Assembly (NCBI GenBank): GCA_032622095.1
Contig: CP136061.1
Span: 59,479,301-59,543,300 of the forward strand
From: Siphonodentalium dalli
Taxonomy: Eukaryota > Mollusca > Scaphopoda > Gadilida > Siphonodentaliidae
Direction of reading: 5' to 3'
DNA length: 64,000 nt
The position numbers and the translations under genes were made by a program. Of this stretch, positions 55,713 to 64,000 are shown piece after piece; the first letter of the stretch is position 1, and each line of letters starts with the position of its first letter. The notes under the pieces were generated by a model, which was not told where the DNA came from, did not search any database, and was given only the letters and a program-made list of their open reading frames with translations.

Positions 55713-57490
55713 TATCTATCTATCTATTGATACTGGTAGACCCCCATATGTGGGTGTTATCACCAGGCGCAGTCAGTGCAAGTTAGTGGAGAATAGAGTG
55801 ATAGGGTGACAAGTTTGTCAGTTAAAAGAATATGTACAGATAAAAGCATTTTAAAAACAAAGGTTGCTGTCAGGTTCATGGTTGTAGCTGATAAGCTCTC
55901 CTCCTGAACTGGTCAGGGTCAGAGAGCTTGATCAGATCAGGCGGGAGTTGGTTCCAGAGTATAGCAGTTGATGGGAAGAATGAATGTCTAAAATAGTTTG
56001 GCCCAGTATGAATTCGACGATAAGTGTCAGCGTTGCTATATCTGCTGTGTCTGAGTGGTTTCTGAAGGTAATCTGGGATTGTAATATCTACGTGATTATG
56101 GACTATTTTACTGAAGAGGGATAATTTTGAGATGGTTCTTCTGTCCTCAAGGGGTTTCAGTTCTAATTCTGTCCTCATTTTTGACAAACTTGAGAATCTT
56201 GAATAGTCATTAAAAATCCAACGGATGGCCCGATTTTGTACTCGTTCAATTTTAGTTATGTTTTCTGAGGTATGAGGGGACCAAATTGCAGCGGCATACT
56301 CTAACTTTTGTCTAACCATGGCCTGATAGGCTGCTTTCTTGAGTGCTTTATTTTGTGTTTTGATATTCCTTTTTAAGAATCCCAGGGACTGATTTGCACT
56401 TAGAGTTGTTCGTTGTATGTGGGCATTAAATGAGAGATTGTTTGTGAAGTCGATTCCCAAATATCGCGCGTTATTGACATGATCAAGTATTTGGGAGTGT
56501 AGGATGTAGTCCCAAATTATGGGTTTTGCTTTGCGGCTGACTGTGAGGACTTGGCATTTTGAGGGGTTGAAGGCCATATCCCAATTTTGCTCCCATGTCT
56601 GTAGTTTGTTTAGGTCATTTTGTAATTGTTCGCAGTCTTTTGAGTTTGTTATTGTCATGTATAGTGCGGTGTCATCAGCAAATAAGCGTGTTTGAGCAGT
56701 TATGTGGTTTGGTAAATCATTGATGTACACCAGGAACATCAGGGGCCCTAGGACAGAGCCCTGGGGTACCCCAGATGTCACTGAGACTTCAGAGGAGGCA
56801 TCCCCCTCCAGGACAACAACTTGGGTTCTGTTGTTGAGAAAGGCTCTGATCCAGTTTAATGTGGTTCCACCAATGCCGTAATGATCAAGTTTATAGAGCA
56901 ATTTGCCATGGTTTACCTTGTCAAAGGCTTTACTGAAATCAAGCAAGATAAGATCAGTCTGCTGTCCTGCAGCAAGGCGTCTCAAAAGATCATCAGCTAG
57001 TTGCACGAGTTGTGTTTCACATGATTTTCTTTCCCTGAAGCCATGCTGCAGATCAGAGAGGATCTTATTCTTTTTTAGATGCTTCGTGATGTTGGATGCG
57101 ATGATGTGCTCAGTTAGTTTGCAGATGATACAGGTGAGGGTGATCGGTCTATAATTTGCCGGGTTTGTTTTATCACCCTTCTTGTATACAGGAACCACAT
57201 TACCCTTTGTCCAGTCCTGTGGGAGGACACCTTCCTTCAAGGTCTTTTGAATAAGATTGGTAAGAAGGGGGGCAATTTCGTATCGGAGTTGTTTCAGAAT
57301 AATTGGTTTAATATTGTCTGGCCCAGCTGCTTTATTTATTTTAAGATTTGATAGGAGTTTAAGGATTCCTTCCTCTGATACCTCTATGTTTTCCATGTTG
57401 GGATATCCAAAGTTGTTGGATAATACATATTGAAGATATAAATGTAATACATTACATAAATTACGGGAATTATAACCATCTCACAGTTTA
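55713..57490 (-). mobile_element. 5'-truncated LINE with (GATA)n tail
   Basis: The minus-strand element includes the reverse transcriptase frame, about 150 bp of 3' untranslated sequence, and ends at a short tetranucleotide run (TATC on the + strand, about 55713-55728). A microsatellite tail is common in CR1/RTE-type LINEs. The 5' limit near 57490 is set by loss of LINE-like reading frame. Target-site duplications were not resolved. Confidence 0.75.
55876..57396 (-). CDS. Non-LTR retrotransposon reverse transcriptase (open frame, 5'-truncated LINE)
   Basis: Open frame of 506 residues encoding the reverse transcriptase of a LINE of the jockey/CR1-like group, which copies its own RNA at a nicked target. 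Visible in order: KAAGPDNI (about residues 22-29), NYRPITL (81-87), LLDFSKAFDKV with the first catalytic aspartate (151-161), SGVPQGSVLGP (208-218), the FADD active site (239-242), the thumb region, and the C-terminal HSFFPSTAILWNQLPPDL stretch (471-488). The frame also stays open upstream of this methionine (..NNFGYPN) to a TGA near 57485, so the ATG is not a real start. The endonuclease domain and any ORF1 are absent, as expected for a 5'-truncated copy. There are no internal stops or frameshifts, which points to recent insertion. The exact clade is uncertain. Confidence 0.93.
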   Translation of the reverse strand: MENIEVSEEGILKLLSNLKINKAAGPDNIKPIILKQLRYEIAPLLTNLIQKTLKEGVLPQDWTKGNVVPVYKKGDKTNPANYRPITLTCIICKLTEHIIASNITKHLKKNKILSDLQHGFRERKSCETQLVQLADDLLRRLAAGQQTDLILLDFSKAFDKVNHGKLLYKLDHYGIGGTTLNWIRAFLNNRTQVVVLEGDASSEVSVTSGVPQGSVLGPLMFLVYINDLPNHITAQTRLFADDTALYMTITNSKDCEQLQNDLNKLQTWEQNWDMAFNPSKCQVLTVSRKAKPIIWDYILHSQILDHVNNARYLGIDFTNNLSFNAHIQRTTLSANQSLGFLKRNIKTQNKALKKAAYQAMVRQKLEYAAAIWSPHTSENITKIERVQNRAIRWIFNDYSRFSSLSKMRTELELKPLEDRRTISKLSLFSKIVHNHVDITIPDYLQKPLRHSRYSNADTYRRIHTGPNYFRHSFFPSTAILWNQLPPDLIKLSDPDQFRRRAYQLQP

Positions 57491-57952
57491 AAACAGTGTA
57501 AACACAATGAGCATTAGAATATCATGGGGGCCGCCATTTTGTTTGTATCGAAATTCGTCTCGGCCAAAACAAACACCGGACAATGCCGAAGTTCTTCGGA
57601 ACCTGAGTTCGGCTTTCAGTTAAGTAAACAAACAGAAAAAACAACGATGTTTATGGCAATCAACCGGAATATTCTATGTGTAATTTAACATTAAAGTTAG
57701 ATTATTATACACCATTCTGACCATAAGATGTAAGCCTTTCCGATGTATATAGCATCATGTATTGATTTGCTAGGTAAATCGAGTAAAATACACCACAGAT
57801 TTCCGCCACAGATCGTGGGCGTAAGTCGTGTGGTAGGATTGGTATGCAAGCGGGCTTGGACTAAACGCCAGCATCGCCATCCCAATATCTTAGCTGGTTT
57901 TAGTACAAGAAGACTTGGACTACGTTAAAAGATGACATATACTGTTGATTGT

Positions 57953-58092
57953 CAGACGATTGGGACCTTGGACGATTGGGACCTCGGACGATTGGGACCT
58001 TGGACGATTGGGACCTCGGACGATTGGGACCTTGGACGATTGGGACCTCGGACGATTGGGACCTTGAGTCAGGACGATTGGGACCTTGAGTA
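57953..58092 (+). repeat. 16-bp minisatellite GACGATTGGGACCTYG (plus orientation)
   Basis: About nine units alternating ...CCTTG and ...CCTCG, so the higher-order unit is 32 bp. Because 16 is not a multiple of 3, frames cycle and give long spurious ORFs. Confidence 0.9.
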
Positions 58093-58387
58093 ATTGATTT
58101 CTTCAGTTATATATAAGACGATCACCTTTATTATTTCAATACTAGCATTTTAGAATAAGATCGTTTTATGTTTGGTTAGTTTTTATACATTTCCACAGAG
58201 AACTAGGTATACTAAAATTTTGTAGCCCAGTAGAACATTTTCGTCGACATTTTACGATTTTACCAAATTTGTAATTATTGTGCGCTTGCGCATACCTATT
58301 GCGCAGGCCGATGGTCACATACCAATCTACCCGAATAAATGTTGTCGGTGTCTTAGGCAATATATATGTGGAATAAGACAATATGTC

Positions 58388-58512
58388 CGAGGTCCGAGGT
58401 CCCAATCGTCCAAGGTCCCAATCGTCCCGAGGTCCCAATCGTCCAAGGTCCCAATCGTCCAACGTAAGGTCCCAATCGTCCAAGGTCCCAATCGTCCAAG
58501 GTCCCAATCGTC
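58388..58512 (-). repeat. 16-bp minisatellite, inverted partner
   Basis: CGAGGTCCCAATCGTCCAAG units are the reverse complement of the 57.95-kb array, about 300 bp away. The pair could fold into a long hairpin. The 58.2-58.8-kb open frames with repeated RPRSQSS/ LGRLGPRTIGT peptides come from this array. Confidence 0.9.
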
Positions 58513-58900
58513 TGGATACCATACTGTTTTGCGTACCTTCTATATTCTTTACGAAATATGCATTTTGCATCCTTGTAGTTTCGATATTGTATATTCGTGG
58601 GATCTGCAGGAATGCCCACAGAGATCCAAAGCTTTCTGCATTCAGTCATGACGTTGCATGTGGGTTCAGGTGTCTGTTCCAAAAAAAAGACCTCAGAAAC
58701 GGCCGGTATCGAACTGTGGGTACATGCGTGTGCGCACAATTGGAAATTTATTCAATCATTTTGTCGTAAAACATATCTAGACTGTTTACATCGTGAATAG
58801 ATCTGATGTCTCTGGTAATGTTCTGGTAAGTTCAGTTTGATAAGTTGTCACTAGAGTCGGGTTCGCAGAAAATCCTTTCCAGTTAAATTTTGATCTGTCT

Positions 58901-59420
58901 TTAAAGGTGGATTGTCTCTTTGTAAACATGTATTATATAGTTACCGGGGTATAAAATATTAGATTTGAATCGAAGACTCCTGTCCGGAAATGCTTCTATC
59001 GATTAATATTAATTTTATTTCGAATATGTTCTGGTCTAAAGAGGCGTCATTGTTCAGCTAACGAACAATAGTGGTTACTGTTAACAGAGACCAGAAATTG
59101 TATTGTTCAATTTTGTCACAAATAAACGTCAATTATTACTCATTATCTGTAGAACAAAACAATACAAACAATAAATCTGGGACATTTGACTTTCGGTGCG
59201 TAGCTATAGGAACAGCCCAGTGCTCTATATCGCAATATGGTATCATCCGAATGGTCTGTTCTAAAAATAGTAACACAAACGGTCCCGATTTAATATTCGA
59301 AATAAAATCAATATTAATTGATAGAAGCTTTTCCGGATAGGGGTCTTCAGTTCATATCTATTATTTTATACCCACGCCACTATTTAATATTTGTTATTTA
59401 AAGAGATAATCCATCTTTAA
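58901..59420 (+). mobile_element. Non-autonomous DNA transposon, family I copy 2
   Basis: Same ends and orientation as the 11.36-kb copy, with point changes and small indels throughout. The internal frame is shorter (59071-59340), with a stop near the right arm. Confidence 0.85.
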
Positions 59421-59436
59421 ATTGATTCATTGAACG

Positions 59437-59911
59437 TCAATTGGTAAAAAGTAAGCCTATGTTAAGGCGCGCATAAATAGGACGGTGATTAGATACAGTT
59501 AGAGCGTTGTCTTCCAACACTGAAACAGAATCGATTTCTGGACTGTCAAATCCAGGAATGAAAATGTGATCTATGATGGAACCATGAACCCCTGAAGCAG
59601 ATACAAATTGTTTTCTATGTTGCGACATATTTCTGAAGTGGTTAACGGGATAAGTTCTAGGTCTTTGAGGAAATTATAAAGTGTGTAACTTGTTACATCT
59701 ATGTTCATTTCTGTATATAGTTGCATTAAAGTCGCCCATAAGGATAATTCGTCCAAGGCTTTGATAACTGTTGCATAATATGGACAGCGTGGTTAGACAT
59801 TCGTCAAAGTACTCTTCCGTATAATTTGTCGATGGCAGATAAACCTGGAAAATATACAAATATTCCGAACTGGATTTGGCATTATGAACACCTAAAATAC
59901 GGTCATCTATT
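59437..59911 (-). pseudogene. Broken LINE endonuclease (APE-type) fragment
   Basis: Minus-strand remnant of an exonuclease-endonuclease-phosphatase domain from a non-LTR retrotransposon. Reading from 59911 downwards, one frame gives DDRILGVHNAKSSSEYLYIF and QVYLPSTNYTEEYF, then LGRIILMGDFNAT, the conserved GDFNA catalytic strand. A second frame gives LYNFLKDLELIPLTTSEICR. A third gives GSIIDHIFIPGF and VSNHRPIYARLNI, corresponding to the C-terminal IDHI and SDHRP motifs, with Asn in place of the usual Asp before HRP. At least two frameshifts separate the three pieces, so it is dead. It lies 17 bp beyond a MITE copy ending at 59420 and on the same strand as the LINE at 55.7-57.5 kb, but the 2-kb spacing and the poorer state suggest a separate, older insertion. 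Confidence 0.72.
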
Positions 59912-60464
59912 TATAGTTCCTTAGGCACATAAAGTGGAGAGAGTGAGAGGACTTACAAAAAAGCCACAACAGGCGGGTTGTCTCATCCCATTCCAATCAT
60001 CCATCATCAATCACTACAGCATTTTGTTAAAATATTAATCTTTTTTGTATTGGGAATAAATATTGTTTACACCAACAAAGTAATTATATGTTTGACAAGC
60101 AAACAAACCCTCACTCATTTTAGCTCAACTTGACGAAGTCGTTTGAGAGCTATTGCTATGGCTTATCGTCCGTCCGTGCGTCCGTGATCCGTCAACAATT
60201 TCTATTAGCACACATACAGGTCACATCTGTAAAAAAAAAATCAGAATCCAGTTCAAGCATTTTCCTGTATTACATCACTATTGTGATAAACTTTTAAGCA
60301 TGTTCCACCTATGAATCTGAGGTCAGAGACACAAGCTATAATGGATATATTCCATTAAAAAAAAAAAAAAATTATGGCGATAGAGCATTTGATTCGTATG
60401 CTCCAAATGTTTGGAACTCACTGACACAAGATTTTCAATCTCTCTGATCGAATTCAAATTTGTG
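59912..60464. other. Non-coding with repeat head and A-runs
   Basis: Holds the 60.12-kb repeat head and two A-runs (60231-60240, 60357-60372), possibly old retrotransposon tails. Confidence 0.4.
60119..60240 (+). repeat. Single head of the GAGCTATTG..GTCCGTC family
   Basis: TAGCTCAACTTGACGAAGTC, GAGAGCTATTGCTATGGC and GTCCGTCCGTGCGTCCGTGA as in the 18.25-kb array head, without repeated units. Followed by A-rich runs. Confidence 0.55.
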
Positions 60465-60865
60465 TTAACCCTTTACCCAACAAACCGGCCAAAACCGGCC
60501 AAATAAAGCTTCAACAGCCTAAATTATCTTCGGTCTGTCTCAATAGAACCATACAAATATGGATATCATTGGAACCGGCTCATTGACCACATTGTGATGG
60601 TTACAGTTATGCCCTGTGCCAATGCATTCTCTTATATATGCGAGTCGACCATAGGTCGCCTCGCATATATAAGAGAATGCATTGGCCTAAAAAAAAATCT
60701 TTTTTTAACACTTTTTACCATTTTTTCTTACATTCTTTAACAATTTTATAATTTTTAATGTGTTAAGCCAATGCATTCTCTTATATATGCGAGGCGACCT
60801 ATGGTCGACTCGCATATATAAGAGAATGCATTGGCACAGGGCCCTTCTGTTGGGTAAAGGGTTAA
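60465..60865. mobile_element. piggyBac-type MITE with two near-perfect 68-nt hairpins
   Basis: Ends are TTAACCCTTTACCCAACA and TGTTGGGTAAAGGGTTAA, flush with TTAA at 60465 and 60862. Inside, hairpins at about 60617-60685 and 60768-60836 are mirror images of each other. Each has a stem CCAATGCATTCTCTTATATA and a loop around GTCGACCATAGGTCGCC. Confidence 0.82.
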
Positions 60866-61287
60866 AGAATGAATTATGTGCTCATTACGGGGAGTCAGAA
60901 ACAAGGCAAACAGAAAATATATTATCTCAGGTGTTGTTTAACTATTTTTATGTATGTGTTAATCTTATGTCAACATCTCTTGTCATGCTTGTGCGTATGC
61001 CTATGATGTGTGTATATATGCTGTATGTGCGTATCACGTGTGATAGAGGGCATGGTACTAATAGGAATGTAAAAGCTCTGGTCCATCTGGGATAAATATT
61101 ATTTACTAATATTATCTATTAACCAATCGTCACCAAACTTCATATGAGTCTGCGGGGTGACACATCTAGATGGGAGCCATCATTTTCCCCCCGAAATTCA
61201 TAAAAAAAGATTTGCCGTTTAATAATGGGTATGTTGGTTGTTGCAAACCGACCATTATCAACACGGCTATTCCTGTTGTTTTACAAG

Positions 61288-61504
61288 TACAGTAATGCTC
61301 TAAGTAATCGACTTCTTAACCACAGCAGAATTATGGGTAACTTTTCAGGATTTAGTCGGAAATATGGCTTGCTGCCATTCATCGGAAAGCTCTCGGGGAG
61401 AGCTTTCCTATGAATGGCAACAAGCCATATTTCTGACTAAATCCTGAAAAGTTACCCATAATTCTGCTGTGGTTAAAAAGTCGATTACTTAGAGCATTAT
61501 TGTA
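61288..61504. mobile_element. Tc1/mariner-type palindromic MITE copy
   Basis: A full-length copy, TACAGTAATGCTCTAAG...AGAGCATTATTGTA, with the centre at AGCTCTCGGGGAGAGCT. Very close in sequence to the 50.86-kb copy. Confidence 0.87.
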
Positions 61505-61742
61505 CCATCGCAGATGCATATGCGCCATTGTGAAATAATTTAAATTATATCCTTCTAGAATGTTTCATACATACGTTGGCTTTTCTTCGATTCCTTCCAA
61601 TGATAGCAAAACATTCACCGAGTTAATGACAAATTAAACAAAAAACAATGGTACATGTACAATTTCTTTACAGTATCAGTTTGCCCTACCAGCATCATAG
61701 CAGGGCTCACCAATATTATAACAAATTAGCAGGACCACTTGC

Positions 61743-61796
61743 CAGGGGTGGAGCCACATATCAGCCATGACCACCAACCTTAGATACACGTCCCTG
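61743..61796. mobile_element. 54-bp hAT-type end-to-end remnant
   Basis: CAGGGGTGGAGCCACATATC and TTAGATACACGTCCCTG. Both ends are almost fused with the interior gone. Confidence 0.4.
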
Positions 61797-62366
61797 AAAG
61801 TTCATATCGGTTAAACATGTCGCGTGCGTCAAGACGTCATGTGTGCGAACGCCTGATTCTTTTCTCGTGATATTAAACTCAACGGCCTGACATTATCCGA
61901 ACTCTTTATTGCATCGCGGAATATTGATGAGGATTTGATTCTATCTGAGATTGGTGTTGAGCTTTGACTGTAATGGGCATCGTGTTGTGGAATTACTGTG
62001 TTCAATCGTGCGCACCACATTTTATCAAACAAGAATGCTATTAACCTGATTTCGAGTGAGACGAATTTATATGTTACTTATAAAACGCCGCCGGTATACT
62101 TTACTCGTATTTAAACCAACGAAGTACTATTTTCCGCACATACATACACACGATGAAGGAAAAATAAAACTGACTTTACAAGATCACACACACACGGTTG
62201 TTTTTTGACAAATGTCGGACAAGAGTTGCATTGCGTCAACCAAAAATCTGAGTTACATGTGACCCATTCAGGTTGCCAATCGTGTCAGCGTAACTTGTGG
62301 CTGGTACCTTATTGCCTTATATAGCTATAGCCCACACGAAATTGCAAAAAAATTACGAACAGCGCA
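61797..62366. other. Non-coding, nothing recognised
   Basis: Only chance frames. Confidence 0.4.
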
Positions 62367-62892
62367 TTAAAGATGGATTATTTCTTTAAATAACAAATTT
62401 TAAATAGTTGCGTGGGTATAAAATAATAGATATGAACTGAAGACCTATGTCCGGAAAAGCTTCTATCAATTAATATTGATTTAATTTCGAATATTAAATC
62501 GGGCCCATTTATGTTACTATTTTTAGAACCGACCATTCGGATGAGACCGTATTGCGATATAGAGCACTGGGCTGTTCCTACGGCTACGCAACGAATGTCA
62601 AATGTCACAGATTGGTTGTTTGTACTGTTGTGTTCCACAGATATAAGCGATAATGAGTATAATTAACGTTTATTTGTGACAAAATTGCACAATATAATTT
62701 CTGGTCTCTGTTAACAGTAACCAATATTGTTCGTTAGCTGAACAAACACACCTTTTTAGACCAGAAAATATTCGAAATAAAATTAATATTAATCGATAGA
62801 AGCATTTCCGGACAGGAGTCTTCGATTCAGATCTAATATTTTATACCCCGGTAACTATAACACATGTTTACAAAGAGATAATCCACCTTTAA
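62367..62892 (-). mobile_element. Non-autonomous DNA transposon, family I copy 3 (reversed)
   Basis: Opposite orientation to copies 1 and 2. It begins TTAAAGATGGATTATTTCTT and ends GAGATAATCCACCTTTAA. Copies 2 and 3 face each other across 2.9 kb. Confidence 0.85.
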
Positions 62893-63153
62893 GTGTCTGG
62901 AGGGACGAACCTGCAGTATTCAACCATCTTAATATTAAAGGACCACGGATCGACTTGTGGTTGGAGCGCATTGACCATGGGTCGGTCATACATATAGATG
63001 GGTCCTCTGTATAATTTTATAAACCAGATCGATTTATCAGCTGCAAACACCGGTTCAGTTTCTGCAGGACCGACCGACGAAAGTTCTGATAATTATGCCT
63101 GGTACTTGGGGGACAACTTGAACGGTGGCTAGTTGTTTAGTTGATATATTTAT

Positions 63154-63684
63154 CTTAAAGGCACGGGCGGCGTTCGTTGCAGAAATATTCATATTTGTTC
63201 AAATCGCCATCAACAGAAGGAATATTAAAAAATATATAGTTTTGTTCATATGCCAAACATAATCAGCGCGTAAATAGTATATTGTCGTCAAGACGTACGA
63301 TGGTGTACATAAACAAGAGCCTGCTCGTGTTACAGAAGTCGTGCTTCTGTTTACATAACACCGCTCAATTATATTTGTCAATCACACAAAAATGATATAA
63401 ACGCTCTTTATTATTTCCATATCAGGAAAACGGTAACAAACAACGCTCTTCATGTTTACCATATCCGGATCTAAACAAAAGCCAGATAACGTAAACGATT
63501 TTTGCCTTTGTTTACATAACAAAGGAAAAACAATTGACAATAACATACTGTTTATGCCATGTTTCTGATTGGTATAAGAACAAGGTCTGTCTATATTTTA
63601 CTATTCTTACTGTTTATGGCGGTTTTTGACGGAGGTGAATATTTTAACAGCATACCCACTACCAACGCCGCCCGTATCTTTAAG
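63154..63684. mobile_element. 531-bp MITE with ACGGGCGGCGTT ends
   Basis: Left CTTAAAGGCACGGGCGGCGT, right mirror ACGCCGCCCGTATCTTTAAG. The interior is AT-rich with repeated TTTACATAACA. No target duplication was evident. Superfamily not assigned. Confidence 0.7.
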
Positions 63685-64000
63685 ACAATCGATGATAATT
63701 ACCATCGACCAAGGTGGGCCCCCGTGGATAAATAGCGTCACGAACTCGCCTTATAGTTGGTTGCATGCCAGTGTATATTAATGGACTGGGGTTGATTTGG
63801 CGTCAGTCGTGAAATTAGCGACGAGTTTAGTATAAAATAATGGCAATTATCACCGAGATCTATCCCATGGCCATTGTCTCTTGATTCCCTGACAGGATGT
63901 TTATTCCGCTTGTATGCATGTGGGCAACAATACAGCTATTTGTCAGCTGACCGTCCTGATATAATGCTGTTTTTTTTTTCCCATGATGATTAGACTATAG

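Noticed and set aside
58166-58769. Open frames of 123-134 codons on both strands with RPRSQSS and LGRLGPRTIGT repeats
   Set aside because: Produced by the 16-bp minisatellite, which cycles through all frames and is open on both strands.

Overview
The window looks like nuclear DNA of a marine invertebrate, most likely a lophotrochozoan such as a mollusc, brachiopod or annelid relative. The evidence is AT-rich sequence, long introns with GT..AG borders, an arginine-kinase-type phosphagen kinase, a LINE, a tRNA-derived SINE and very many short palindromic DNA transposons. The 'GAGCTATTG..GTCCGTC' repeats at 15.7, 18.25 and 60.1 kb are of a kind I associate with molluscan and related genomes, but the species cannot be named from sequence alone. 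There are no bacterial operons, CRISPR arrays, intact tRNA genes or intact rRNA genes.

Only one host gene can be recognised with confidence: a phosphagen kinase on the + strand, with three internal exons at 37157-37422, 41355-41503 and 47904-48069. They join in frame and give about 193 residues, equivalent to roughly residues 58-250 of a ~355-residue arginine kinase. The guanidino-specificity loop (LDSGVGLY), the STRIR nucleotide-binding motif and the NEEDH motif are all present. The 5' exon(s) and the 3' exon with the reactive cysteine were not found. Either the last intron runs more than 15.9 kb past the window, or the exon lies in the 100-N assembly gap (54727-54826).

Layout. 1-37 kb is gene-poor and repeat-rich, with MITEs, hAT-like elements, a 164-bp satellite with dimeric higher-order structure (18.3-19.3 kb), long fold-back elements (26.1-26.7 and 27.5-28.2 kb), a perfect 298-bp tandem duplication (8.0-8.6 kb), and two weak candidate exons (8.95 and 10.66 kb). 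37-48 kb is the kinase gene; its introns hold many palindromic MITEs (Tc1/mariner-type with TA target sites, piggyBac-type with TTAA) and two minus-strand protein-like stretches, each abutted or split by a MITE. 48-54.7 kb holds a split 5S-rRNA-like sequence, a tandem duplication, and a 1.27-kb PIF/Harbinger element with a MADF-domain relic. After the gap come 16-bp minisatellites, a 5'-truncated LINE with an open reverse-transcriptase frame (55.7-57.5 kb), a pair of inverted minisatellites (58.0/58.5 kb), a broken LINE endonuclease (59.4-59.9 kb) and more MITEs.

The clearest structural story is nested transposition: a 1103-bp hAT-type element with an exact 8-bp target duplication sits inside a Tc1/mariner-type palindromic MITE, and another mariner-type MITE sits inside a piggyBac-type MITE. 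Most short open frames in the window are chance frames or frames through these repeats and are not annotated as genes. Everything here is by eye; no database search was run.
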